This document shows, piece after piece, positions 34,703 to 42,687 of a DNA stretch of 64,000 nucleotides. The translations under genes and the position numbers were made by a program. Origin of the DNA: Solibacillus sp040274725. GTDB lineage: Bacteria > Bacillota > Bacilli > Bacillales_A > Planococcaceae. Each line of letters opens with the position of its first letter. Position 1 is the stretch's first letter. The notes under the pieces are model-generated. The model did not search any database. It saw nothing but the letters and a program-made list of their open reading frames with translations, and was not told where the DNA came from. The DNA lies in NCBI GenBank assembly GCA_040274725.1, contig JBEMAQ010000013.1, forward strand, positions 41,806 through 105,805, in the 5' to 3' direction.

Positions 34703-35587
34703 GTGGGTCATAGTGAAGGCTATACACATGAGCTAGTCATTATTACAGGGATGTCTGGAGCTGGGAAAACAGTGGCAGTTCAAAGTTTCGAAGATTTAGG
34801 CTACTACTGTGTGGATAATTTACCACCCGAGTTATTAACTACTTTTTTAGCACTGATGCGCGATTCAGAAAAAAAAATTACACGTATTGCAGTCGTAATG
34901 GACTTACGTGGACGTGAATTTTTCGAAGCATTAATTGAGTCGCTAGATGCACTTCAATATGAAGAGGATTTAATCCCACGAATTTTATTTTTAGATTCAG
35001 ATGATGCGACGCTCGTTCGTCGCTATAAGGAATCACGCCGCGCGCATCCATTAGCGCCGCACGGATTATTGCTTGGAGGGATCCAAAAGGAACGCGAGCT
35101 ATTATCAGAGCTTAAAGACCGTGCGAAAACAATTGTTAACACATCAAAAATGAAACCAAAGGAGCTTCGTGAGCGTATTACAACAGAGTTTACGAATTTG
35201 ACGAGCCCGACGTTTTCGGTGAATATGATGTCATTTGGCTTTAAGCACGGGATGCCGATTGACGCAGATTTAGTGTTTGATGTACGTTTCTTAAAAAATC
35301 CGTACTATGTAGAAGAGTTGCGCCCGAAAACAGGCTTACAAACAGAGGTCTCCTCCTACGTGCTAGCCACAGAGGAGACGCAGCAGCTCATTACAAAGTT
35401 AACGGACCTATTTACATTTATGATTCCGCAGTATCGCAAAGAAGGCAAATCACAGCTTGTCATTGCATTTGGCTGTACGGGAGGACAACATCGCTCGGTA
35501 ACGCTTGCTGAGTATTTCGGTAAGCTACTTAGCCATACAGAACAGGTTGTCATTACACATCGAGATATCAATCATAGAAAGGATTGA
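34703..35587 (+). CDS. rapZ: RNase adapter/nucleotide-binding protein RapZ (YvcJ)
   Basis: 294 residues. Walker A GMSGAGKT (about 15-22), ENSDVD-like ESLDALQYEEDLIPRILFLD region, and the C-terminal GCTGGQHRSV anion-binding signature. In Bacillus YvcJ is a GTP/ATP-binding protein linked to competence; in E. coli RapZ controls glmS through a small RNA. I chose the GTG at 34703, with AAGGAG nine bases upstream; the ATG at 34694 touches that site. Confidence 0.9.
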   Translation: MGHSEGYTHELVIITGMSGAGKTVAVQSFEDLGYYCVDNLPPELLTTFLALMRDSEKKITRIAVVMDLRGREFFEALIESLDALQYEEDLIPRILFLDSDDATLVRRYKESRRAHPLAPHGLLLGGIQKERELLSELKDRAKTIVNTSKMKPKELRERITTEFTNLTSPTFSVNMMSFGFKHGMPIDADLVFDVRFLKNPYYVEELRPKTGLQTEVSSYVLATEETQQLITKLTDLFTFMIPQYRKEGKSQLVIAFGCTGGQHRSVTLAEYFGKLLSHTEQVVITHRDINHRKD

Positions 35588-35591
35588 TGTA

Positions 35592-36566
35592 GTGAAGAAG
35601 AAAAAAACACGTGTTGTTGTTATTGGCGGTGGCACAGGACTGTCGACACTTGTGCGGGGCTTAAAGCTGTATCCTTTTGATATTACAGCGATTGTGACGG
35701 TTGCAGATGACGGTGGTTCATCAGGGCGTCTTCGTGATGATTATGACATCCCACCACCTGGTGATGTGCGTAATGTCATTGCAGCACTATCGGACGTGGA
35801 GCCATTAATTGAAAAGATGTTTCAGTATCGTTTTGCAAGTAAGGATGATTTAAATGGCCATTCACTTGGTAATTTAATGCTAACGGCGCTAACGGATATT
35901 ACAGGCGACTTTAATCATGCGATTGCAGAAATGAGTAAAGTATTTAAGGTACATGGGAAAGTCATCCCTGCGTCCAATAAAAAGGTAACACTTCATGCAG
36001 AGCTAAAAGACGGGACAGTCATTAGTGGTGAGTCGAAAATCCCATCAGGACAGGCACCGATTGAGCGTGTGTATTTAGAGCCGCGAAACGTCAAGCCATT
36101 ACCGGCAGCGATTCATGCAATTGAGCGCGCAGATTATATTTTAATCGGTCCAGGTAGCTTGTATACGAGTATTATCCCAAATTTACTTGTCAAAGGAATT
36201 GGCGATGCACTGTTACGTGCAAAGGGTGAGAAAATTTATATTTCAAATTTAATGACACAAAAGGGCGAAACGATTCATTATACAGCCTCGCAGCATGTGG
36301 AGGCGCTTCATGCACATATCGGTCAGCCATTTATCGAAACGATTATCATTAATGATTCGGAATTACCGAGTGCCATTAAAGAAAACTATAAAGAGGAAAA
36401 TGCAGAACCAGTTAAGTTCGATATTGAACGTCTGCACGAGCTGGGACTGCAAATTATTCCGAAAAACATTGCGATGATTCAGGACGGTACAGTGCGTCAT
36501 CAGGCTGTCAACGTCGCACAATGGTTAAATGAATATGTATGTGAAAAGGTTGAGATTGAGATGTAG
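35592..36566 (+). CDS. yvcK: Gluconeogenesis factor YvcK/CofD-like protein
   Basis: 324 residues of the CofD/UPF0052 family. GGGTGLSTLVRGLK near the start, TVADDGGSSGRLR and GPGSLYTSIIPNLLV are family motifs of the nucleotide-sugar site. It is needed for growth on gluconeogenic carbon sources and for cell shape in B. subtilis. Start is the GTG at 35592, four bases after rapZ, behind GAAAGGAT. Confidence 0.92.
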   Translation: MKKKKTRVVVIGGGTGLSTLVRGLKLYPFDITAIVTVADDGGSSGRLRDDYDIPPPGDVRNVIAALSDVEPLIEKMFQYRFASKDDLNGHSLGNLMLTALTDITGDFNHAIAEMSKVFKVHGKVIPASNKKVTLHAELKDGTVISGESKIPSGQAPIERVYLEPRNVKPLPAAIHAIERADYILIGPGSLYTSIIPNLLVKGIGDALLRAKGEKIYISNLMTQKGETIHYTASQHVEALHAHIGQPFIETIIINDSELPSAIKENYKEENAEPVKFDIERLHELGLQIIPKNIAMIQDGTVRHQAVNVAQWLNEYVCEKVEIEM

Positions 36567-36594
36567 GCATACATAAGGAAAGGGGGAGAGGTAG

Positions 36595-37542
36595 ATGTCA
36601 TTTGCATCGGAAACGAAAAAGGAATTGACGCAAATCGACACAGACGACGCGAGCTTAAAGGCGGAAATATCAGCCCTCATACGAATGAATGGATCACTTA
36701 GCTTTGCAAATCGGCAGCTGAGCTTGGATGTGCAAACAGAAAATGCAGCGATTGCTCGTAGGCTGTATACGATTCTGAAGAAGCTTTATCCATATAATAT
36801 TGAGTTGTTAGTACGTAAGAAAATGCGTTTAAAAAAGAACAATGTGTATATTTGCCGTTTACGTGATGGCGCACGCGAACTGCTCACAGACCTTTGTATT
36901 ATCTCGGATGATTTTCAGTTTAATCATTTGATTGCAAAGGAGCTTATTCCGAAAAATAATCAGCGTCGTAGCTATTTACGTGGTGCCTTTTTAGCGGGTG
37001 GCTCGGTCAATAATCCAGAAACGTCCGCGTATCACCTTGAAGTGTATTCGCTCTATAAGGAGCATGGTGAGGCGCTTGCAGATTTGATGAATTTCTTTGA
37101 TTTAAATGCGAAAACAATTGAGCGTAAAAAGGGCTTTGTGACGTATTTAAAGGAGGCCGAAAAAATTTCGGATTTTCTCAATTTAGTCGGCGCAACGCAG
37201 GCGATGCTGAAATTTGAGGACGTGCGTATCGTGCGTGATATGCGTAACAGCGTCAATCGTATCGTGAACTGTGAGACGGCGAATTTGAATAAAACGATTA
37301 GCGCGGCACTTCGTCAGGTTGATAACATTCGATTCATTGATAACACAGTTGGTCTAGATAAACTTCCAGAAAAGCTACGGGAAATTGCGCGCTTACGTGT
37401 GGAATATAGGGACGTGACATTGAAGGAACTTGGCGAAATGGTGTCAACAGGCGTTGTGAGCAAATCAGGCGTCAATCACCGCTTACGTAAGCTTGATGAA
37501 ATCGCGGATGCACTGCGCCGCGGCGAGGATGTTATTAAATAA
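36595..37542 (+). CDS. whiA: WhiA-family DNA-binding regulator
   Basis: 315 residues: a degenerate LAGLIDADG homing-endonuclease-like N-terminal part (YLRGAFLAGGSVNNPE near 125) and a C-terminal helix-turn-helix (LKELGEMVSTGVVSKSGVNHRLRKLDEIA). Known in Gram-positives as a regulator of sporulation or cell division. Preceded by AAAGGGGGAGAGG; the third member of the yvcJ-yvcK-whiA run. Confidence 0.93.
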   Translation: MSFASETKKELTQIDTDDASLKAEISALIRMNGSLSFANRQLSLDVQTENAAIARRLYTILKKLYPYNIELLVRKKMRLKKNNVYICRLRDGARELLTDLCIISDDFQFNHLIAKELIPKNNQRRSYLRGAFLAGGSVNNPETSAYHLEVYSLYKEHGEALADLMNFFDLNAKTIERKKGFVTYLKEAEKISDFLNLVGATQAMLKFEDVRIVRDMRNSVNRIVNCETANLNKTISAALRQVDNIRFIDNTVGLDKLPEKLREIARLRVEYRDVTLKELGEMVSTGVVSKSGVNHRLRKLDEIADALRRGEDVIK

Positions 37543-37552
37543 TCGAAAAAAA

Positions 37553-37566
37553 TTAAAACGTTTTCA
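37553..37566 (+). promoter_or_regulatory. Candidate cre (CcpA) site before crh
   Basis: TTAAAACGTTTTCA differs at one position from the ideal palindrome TGAAAACGTTTTCA. It sits ten bases after the whiA stop codon and 92 before the crh start codon. Confidence 0.45.
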
Positions 37567-37658
37567 GAAAACTGTGATAGAAACATTGTTCTTTCCCTAC
37601 AATTTCGATAAGATAAAGGAAACACGCTGAACGGTTGGTGGAGAGGAGTCGTACGAGA

Positions 37659-37916
37659 ATGGTAGAGAAACAAGTAGAGGTAAAGCTGAAATCAGGCTTA
37701 CAAGCGAGACAAGCAGCACTTTTTGTACAGGAAGCAAATCGTTTCAAATCAGATATCTTCTTACAAAAAGATGATAAAAAGGTCAACGCAAAATCAATTA
37801 TGGGCATTATGAGCTTAGCTGTAGCAAAAGGTGTTAGTGTAACACTTTTGGCAGATGGGCACGATGCGGAAAACGCAATCGAGGCACTTACAAAGCAAAT
37901 TGAAAAAGAAGACTAA
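37659..37916 (+). CDS. crh: HPr-like protein Crh
   Basis: 85 residues, HPr fold. Residue 15 is Gln instead of the phosphotransfer His of HPr, and Ser46 (NAKSIMGIMSL) is kept. That combination defines Crh: it cannot carry sugar phosphate but is phosphorylated by HprK and then acts as a CcpA co-regulator. The ATG at 37659 follows GGAGAGGAG at about ten bases. Confidence 0.95.
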   Translation: MVEKQVEVKLKSGLQARQAALFVQEANRFKSDIFLQKDDKKVNAKSIMGIMSLAVAKGVSVTLLADGHDAENAIEALTKQIEKED

Positions 37917-37919
37917 TTA

Positions 37920-37959
37920 TGAGCACCTGCAAATCGATGTATTTGTAGGTGTTTTTGCA
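37920..37959 (+). terminator. Intrinsic terminator of crh
   Basis: GCACCTGCAAAT and ATTTGTAGGTGT arms followed by TTTTGC. Confidence 0.85.
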
Positions 37960-37962
37960 TAA

Positions 37963-37999
37963 TAAAAACTCGCCACCCATATAGTATGGATAGCGAGTA
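37963..37999 (-). terminator. Intrinsic terminator of clpP
   Basis: On the minus strand ACTCGCTATCCA and TGGCGAGT arms around TACTATATGGG, followed by five T, behind the clpP stop codon. Confidence 0.75.
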
Positions 38000-38006
38000 C
38001 ATGATG

Positions 38007-38594
38007 TTATAGTGAGTGGCGCTCTAGAATTTTGTCGATTAAGCCGTACTCTTTTGCTTGCTCAGCAGTCATGAAGTTATCACGATCTGTGTCACGAGCT
38101 AATGTTGCATACTCTTGACCTGTGTTGTCAGCCATGATTTTGTTTAATTTTTCGCGTAAGTGTAAGATGCGTTTTGCAGCGATTTCGATTTCAGTCGCTT
38201 GCCCTTGTGCACCGCCAAGTGGCTGGTGAATCATCACTTCTGCGTTTGGTAGGGCAAAGCGCTTGCCTTTTGCACCAGCAGAAAGTAAGAATGCACCCAT
38301 TGATGCAGCCATACCGATACAAATTGTTTGTACGTTTGGCTTGATGAAGTTCATCGTGTCATAAATCGCCATACCAGCTGTAATAGAGCCACCTGGTGAG
38401 TTGATGTAAAGTGAAATATCCTTATCTGGATCTTCCGCCTCTAGGAATAATAGCTGTGCAACGATTGAGTTAGCCACGTTGTCATCAATGCCGCTTCCTA
38501 GTAAGATGATGCGGTCTTTAAGTAGACGTGAATAAATGTCATAAGCACGTTCACCGCGGTTTGTTTGTTCAATAACTGTTGGAATTAAGTTCAT
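38007..38594 (-). CDS. clpP: ATP-dependent Clp protease proteolytic subunit
   Basis: 195 residues. Ser of the triad in GMAASMGAFLL (about residue 98), His in VMIHQPLGGAQGQ (about 123) and Asp in DRDNFMTAEQAKEYGLID (about 172). It forms the double-heptamer chamber used with ClpX, ClpC or ClpE for protein quality control. GAGGGAGGA lies upstream of the ATG. A CtsR box overlaps its promoter. Confidence 0.98.
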   Translation of the reverse strand: MNLIPTVIEQTNRGERAYDIYSRLLKDRIILLGSGIDDNVANSIVAQLLFLEAEDPDKDISLYINSPGGSITAGMAIYDTMNFIKPNVQTICIGMAASMGAFLLSAGAKGKRFALPNAEVMIHQPLGGAQGQATEIEIAAKRILHLREKLNKIMADNTGQEYATLARDTDRDNFMTAEQAKEYGLIDKILERHSL

Positions 38595-38671
38595 TGAAAA
38601 TCCTCCCTCATTAGTAAAGGTTAAAATCGTATACTTTTCCTGAAATATGTATCTATCTCAGTTGTAATCTT

Positions 38672-38702
38672 ATCATACACAGAATAGTCAAGGAAGGTCA
38701 AA
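38672..38702 (-). promoter_or_regulatory. clpP promoter with CtsR operator
   Basis: The plus strand 38686-38702 reads AGTCAAG-GAA-GGTCAAA, a near-perfect CtsR heptad direct repeat (consensus RGTCAAA-NAN-RGTCAAA). On the minus strand it covers the -35 TTGACC (38701-38696); TATGAT (38677-38672) with an upstream TG is the -10. Heat-shock derepression of clpP is expected. Confidence 0.85.
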
Positions 38703-38800
38703 TGATAACTCTAATTTTCGTAGTTGAAAAATTCGTCTAATCTTTGTATAATAAGTAAGTCGTGATTTAGTCCGACTTTTTTTATTGAGTTTTTTACATC

Positions 38801-38875
38801 GCCTCCGTGGTTTAATGGATAAAACGCAAGATTCCGGTTCTTGAACTGGGGGTTCGATTCCCTCCGGGGGCGCCA
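38801..38875 (+). tRNA. tRNA-Arg(CCG), CCA encoded
   Basis: A full cloverleaf can be drawn: acceptor GCCTCCG/CGGGGGC, D stem GTT/AAC, anticodon stem CAAGA/TCTTG with loop TTCCGGT (anticodon CCG, reads CGG), T stem GGGGG/CCCTC with loop TTCGATT, discriminator G and encoded CCA. Confidence 0.96.
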
Positions 38876-38881
38876 TTTTAC

Positions 38882-38996
38882 TAATTGAGAAACCTTATAC
38901 TATATGATTTGAAAAATCCTTGTGAATGTTGTGTACCCAATATTCACAAGGATTTTTTGCGTTAAATGCTGTACATTGTATAAGATTCCCAATTAA
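38882..38996 (+). terminator. Terminator after tRNA-Arg, inside a larger inverted repeat
   Basis: AATCCTTGTGAAT and ATATTCACAAGGATT arms then TTTTTG (38914-38957) form an intrinsic terminator. Outside it, TAATTGAGAAACCTTATAC (38882-38900) is inverted, with a few mismatches, at 38977-38996, giving a nested structure of about 115 bases. Confidence 0.75.
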
Positions 38997-39447
38997 TCGT
39001 AATGTAAACGTCGGTTGAAAAAATTTTTTAATGTAAATGTTCAGCTTCTTTTAGATAAATAAAGCCGCTAGTGTAGAAAAAACATTTTTTAGTCCTATTT
39101 CGAGTAGCTGGTGTGCCATTAAACTTTTCGAAACACAATGTAATGTTGCTTAGCGTAATTTATTTGCATGCGAACGCTATGTAATTGCTATTGGATTTTT
39201 CATTTCATAACTTTGATGAGTAACATCAGGTTGTCAATTGTTTGTGTAAGATAGATTTTATATTTATGATTAAAATTTTCAGAAAATATTGACAACTAAA
39301 GTTTACTATATGAAAATATAAAAAAACCTTTCCATTTATCGGAAAGTTGAAGAGAAAGTATAAAGGTTTGCTTTAAAATAATCTTTAGTAATTCCCGCTA
39401 TCTGTTCGTGCAAGAATACGCTTTTTTCAAGAAGGGATGAAGACAAC
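38997..39447. other. Non-coding AT-rich leader region before the M20 peptidase gene
   Basis: About 450 bases without a gene. Near the downstream gene a CTTTCC/GGAAAG hairpin (39328-39346) overlaps a longer-range AAACCTTT/AAAGGTTT pairing (39324-39331 with 39362-39369). I looked for a SigL -24/-12 promoter (TGGCAC..TTGC), as used by rocABC of B. subtilis, and saw none. Confidence 0.45.
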
Positions 39448-41064
39448 ATGAACTGGCAAACATCTGAACAATTACACAAGCTAATCTGTCAACTTGTATC
39501 ATGGGAAAGTGAAACATGTTCAGTAGGCGAGCAGCAATTCCCGCTCAAGCTAGAAAAAGAACTTCAACGGCTTCGATATTTTGAAAAGTATCCTGAGTAT
39601 TTAGAGCTCGTTCAGGTAGATAAAGAGCGGCGGTTAATGTCGGCCTTTTATAAGCACAGTGATGCGGCAAAGACAGTGGTGCTAATTAGCCATTTTGATA
39701 CGGTGTCTACCGAAGAATACGGGGCACTACAGCCATTTGCGACAAACCCAGTCCAATTAACGGAAAAGTTTCGTCAGCAGCCACATCTTTTAAATGAATC
39801 GGCACAAAAAGATTTATTTTCGGGAGATTACTTATTTGGGCGCGGTGTGATGGATATGAAAATGGGTTTGGCACTTCATATGCATTTACTCGAAAAAGCG
39901 AGTGAAGAGGAATGGCCGATTAATTTACTGCTCATTGCAGTACCGGATGAGGAAGTGAATTCTGCTGGGATGCGTGTAGCGGTTGAGCATATTGCACAGC
40001 TAAAAGAAAAAGAGCAGCTTGAGATTGCACTCCATTTAAATAGTGAGCCGTCCTTTTCACAGGACCCGACAGATTTGAATGAATATTTTTATACAGGGAC
40101 AATCGGTAAGATTATGCCAGCTGCTTTATTTTATGGGAAGGAAACACATGTGGGTGAACCGCTTAAGGGCATGACCGCGAGTTTTCTTAATTCCTATTTA
40201 ACGGCGGAAATGGAATGGAATGAAGCGTTTTTAGAAGAGGCAGAGGGTGAATATACACCGCTTCCTGTTGCGTTAGAGCAAAAGGATTTAAAGCTGCTTT
40301 ACTCTACACAAACACCGTACCGAGCGTTTGCTTTATACAATGTTTTCTTAATGAGGCGTAGCGCGGAAGAAATCTTTACGATTTTTAGGCAAGTGGCAGA
40401 GCAGGCGATGGCTAAATGCCAGGCGCGCTATGAGGCCGTTTGTGCACAGCAACATGTCACACCAATTGGAAAAATTAATGTGCTGTCATATGAAGAGGTA
40501 TATGCGTATAGCGTAAAAAAGCATACGCAAACCGTTGTAAATGACATCATTGAAAAGGTAATGAATAATGACGCACTTGATGACCGGAAAAAGAGTATTA
40601 CGATTGCTGATCAGCTCATGATTCATAATCAAGAGCTTGCACCAGCGGCCGTTTTGTTATTTGCACCGCCTTTTTATCCGCCTGCAAGTTCAAAGGGAGA
40701 GGCACTCATTGAAGAATTATCTACGCTGTTACTGGAGCAGGCACAGGCACTCGATATCCCACTGAGTCAAAAGCATTATTTTAATGGAATCTGTGACTTG
40801 AGTTATTGTCAAAACTTATCCAATAATGGTTGGCATGCATATGAGGCGAATACACCGGTTTGGCAACGCTCGTACACCATTCCTTTTGAGGCAATGGAAG
40901 CGATTAGCGCGCCCGTAATGAATATCGGCCCATTTGGGAAAGACGCGCACCAAATTTCTGAGCGCCTTCATTTAAAAAGTGCATTAGAGGAAATGCCTAA
41001 TATATTAACAATGGTTATAAAAAAAGTCACTGCACGAGTAAGTAGTTTTGATTTAAATGTTTAA
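39448..41064 (+). CDS. rocB: M20 family peptidase, RocB-like
   Basis: 538 residues. Metallopeptidase core with zinc ligands in ISHFDTV (His), FGRGVMDMKMG (Asp) and PDEEVNS (Glu pair). Length and the extended insert match the M20F/RocB group, encoded in B. subtilis with the arginine-degradation genes; its exact reaction there is not settled. AAGAAGGGATG precedes the ATG. It stands alone, upstream of an amino-acid ABC transporter. I am sure of M20; the name RocB is probable. Confidence 0.78.
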   Translation: MNWQTSEQLHKLICQLVSWESETCSVGEQQFPLKLEKELQRLRYFEKYPEYLELVQVDKERRLMSAFYKHSDAAKTVVLISHFDTVSTEEYGALQPFATNPVQLTEKFRQQPHLLNESAQKDLFSGDYLFGRGVMDMKMGLALHMHLLEKASEEEWPINLLLIAVPDEEVNSAGMRVAVEHIAQLKEKEQLEIALHLNSEPSFSQDPTDLNEYFYTGTIGKIMPAALFYGKETHVGEPLKGMTASFLNSYLTAEMEWNEAFLEEAEGEYTPLPVALEQKDLKLLYSTQTPYRAFALYNVFLMRRSAEEIFTIFRQVAEQAMAKCQARYEAVCAQQHVTPIGKINVLSYEEVYAYSVKKHTQTVVNDIIEKVMNNDALDDRKKSITIADQLMIHNQELAPAAVLLFAPPFYPPASSKGEALIEELSTLLLEQAQALDIPLSQKHYFNGICDLSYCQNLSNNGWHAYEANTPVWQRSYTIPFEAMEAISAPVMNIGPFGKDAHQISERLHLKSALEEMPNILTMVIKKVTARVSSFDLNV

Positions 41065-41105
41065 AACCGCATCAGGCACATTTTTAATCGTTAAAATAAT
41101 CACGG

Positions 41106-41150
41106 ATGATGCTGTATGTTAATGGAGCTAACATACAGCATTTTTTTTAC
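41106..41150 (+). terminator. Intrinsic terminator of the M20 peptidase gene
   Basis: ATGCTGTATGTTA and TAACATACAGCAT arms around ATGGAGC, then eight T. Confidence 0.9.
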
Positions 41151-41551
41151 ACTCTTATGAATAATTATTAAAAAATATGCTATTTTATGCCCTTATTAAT
41201 TATATTAATGCACAAAAATGAAATAATAGTCATTTTTCCGAAAATTAAAAGTTGTATATTTATAACTATATTATTATAATGATGCATATGTTCTGAAAAA
41301 TTAATAATTATGTAATGGTAAGTGCTTACACACATACAGTAGACGCATAATATTGTTGGAATGAAGTTGAGATGTAGTGTTAGTGAGTAAAATCGAGCGT
41401 AAATTATACGTTAAGCAGTATGACATTATAATGTTTTTTTATTCAAACTATTGTGAAAAAAATGACATAAAACTATAATAATACCAAATCGATTTTTAAC
41501 TACGTACATAAATTGATTTTAGTTAATACATTATTTAGGAGGGGTTTTAAT
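41151..41551 (+). promoter_or_regulatory. AT-rich upstream region and promoter of the amino-acid ABC operon
   Basis: About 400 bases without a gene. The best promoter is TTGTGA (41451-41456) and TATAAT (41474-41479), spacer 17. The very AT-rich stretch before it may bind a global regulator such as CodY, but I could not point to a clear CodY box. Confidence 0.5.
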
Positions 41552-42349
41552 ATGTTTACTAACAAAAAATGGTTCACATTAACGCTTGTTGCGGCACTAA
41601 TGCTTGTACTTGCAGCATGTGGTGCATCTGATGAGGGGGCAGGTTCTAGCGTTGAAGGCGAGTCAGGTTCAGATTTCTCAAAAATTGTCGTTGGGACAGA
41701 GGCAACATTTGCACCGTTTGAATCAATGAATGATGCGGGCGAAATCGTTGGGATTGATGTAGATGTGATGAATGCAATCGGTGCAGAAATCAGCTCAGAA
41801 ATTGAATTTAAAAACGTTGGCTGGGAGCCGTTATTCCAGCAAGTAACGAATGGTGAATTACTAATGGGCGCTTCTGGTATTACGATTACAGAAGAGCGTA
41901 AACAAACGTATGACTTTACAGATCCGTACTATGAGGCATCATTAATGATTGTTGTCAAAGAGGATTCACCAATTGCGACATTAGATGAATTAAAAGACAA
42001 AAAAGTTGCCGTACAAATTAATACAACAGGTCATGAGGCTGCTAAAAAGCTTCAAGGTATAGCAAGCGCAAAAATTTTAGCTTATGAGAACCAGCCAATC
42101 GCCCTACAAGAAGTAATTAATGGCACAGCAGATGCTGCACTGGGTGATAATGCGGTTGTGCTTGAGTACTTAAAAAACAATCCAAACTCAGGCTTAAAAA
42201 CAATTGAGTCGGATGATTTTGAAAAAGAATACTACGGCTTCATGGTGAAAAAAGGTAACACAGAGCTACTTAATTTACTAAACGAAGGTCTTACGAAAAT
42301 TAAAGAAAACGGTAAGTTAGCTGAAATTACAGGCCAACAAATCGACTAA
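41552..42349 (+). CDS. Amino-acid ABC transporter, substrate-binding lipoprotein
   Basis: 265 residues. Lipoprotein signal ending LAAC (Cys about residue 23), a Ser/Gly/Glu linker, then a family 3 solute-binding domain (VVGTEATFAPFESMNDAGEIVGIDVDVMNAIG, then a GWEPLFQ and ASGITITEERKQTYDFTDPYY region). This family binds polar amino acids such as glutamine, arginine or histidine; the specificity cannot be read here. AGGAGGGG precedes the ATG at 41552. The stop codon is the first base group of repeat-like element A, which separates it from its permease gene. Confidence 0.9.
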   Translation: MFTNKKWFTLTLVAALMLVLAACGASDEGAGSSVEGESGSDFSKIVVGTEATFAPFESMNDAGEIVGIDVDVMNAIGAEISSEIEFKNVGWEPLFQQVTNGELLMGASGITITEERKQTYDFTDPYYEASLMIVVKEDSPIATLDELKDKKVAVQINTTGHEAAKKLQGIASAKILAYENQPIALQEVINGTADAALGDNAVVLEYLKNNPNSGLKTIESDDFEKEYYGFMVKKGNTELLNLLNEGLTKIKENGKLAEITGQQID

Positions 42350-42597
42350 CTTCTTTCAGCGGAATTCTCTACTTTTAAGGTGTGAGATGCATACTAAACG
42401 TTCACTATTTTAGGGGTGTCCAAACACGCACTGAAAGAAGTTAAAGCCCCGGCGGATGTCATGGATTCGGAAAGGAATTCTTTGCGAAAAGAGGAAGTCA
42501 ACCTAAAAGCGTCGCCTCGTGCGACAACGGTTGACTGACCCACATCGTGTGGGCCTAAAGCCGAATCCAGACGCAATTACGTCGAGGCGTAATTGAT
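42348..42597 (+). repeat. Element A, long copy: structured repeat-like element inside the ABC operon
   Basis: Starts on the binding-protein stop codon. Outer arms AACTTCTTTCAG (42348-42359) and CTGAAAGAAGTT (42431-42442) are perfect. Next comes a cloverleaf-like part closed by GGATTCGG (42463-42470) and CCGAATCC (42561-42568). It holds GTCAACC/GGTTGAC (42497-42503, 42529-42535) with an inner GTCGC/GCGAC hairpin, and CCCACA/TGTGGG (42539-42553). The hairpin 42574-42595 (CAATTACG/CGTAATTG) ends it. No open reading frame fits. The left arm and right end recur at 21986-22142. Confidence 0.65.
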
Positions 42598-42603
42598 GTA
42601 AGT

Positions 42604-42684
42604 AAATACCTCGGAGAATGCAACGGATTTGACTCCTAGGAGTCAAATCCGAAATCATTTTGCCGAGGAAAAAAGGAGGTATTT
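42604..42684 (+). promoter_or_regulatory. Leader able to hide or expose the permease ribosome-binding site
   Basis: AAATACCTC (42604-42612) is exactly complementary to GAGGTATTT (42676-42684), which contains the Shine-Dalgarno GGAGG of the permease gene. The same CCTCGG (42609-42614) can instead pair with CCGAGG (42663-42668). A perfect 28-base palindrome (42624-42651) lies in between. The two pairings exclude each other. The regulatory role is inferred. Confidence 0.5.
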
Positions 42685-42687
42685 CAG

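Noticed and set aside
38688..38876. A 62-codon reading frame on the minus strand (start MAPPEGIEPPVQ)
   Set aside because: It is the antisense of the tRNA-Arg gene and the clpP promoter, a well-known false open frame.
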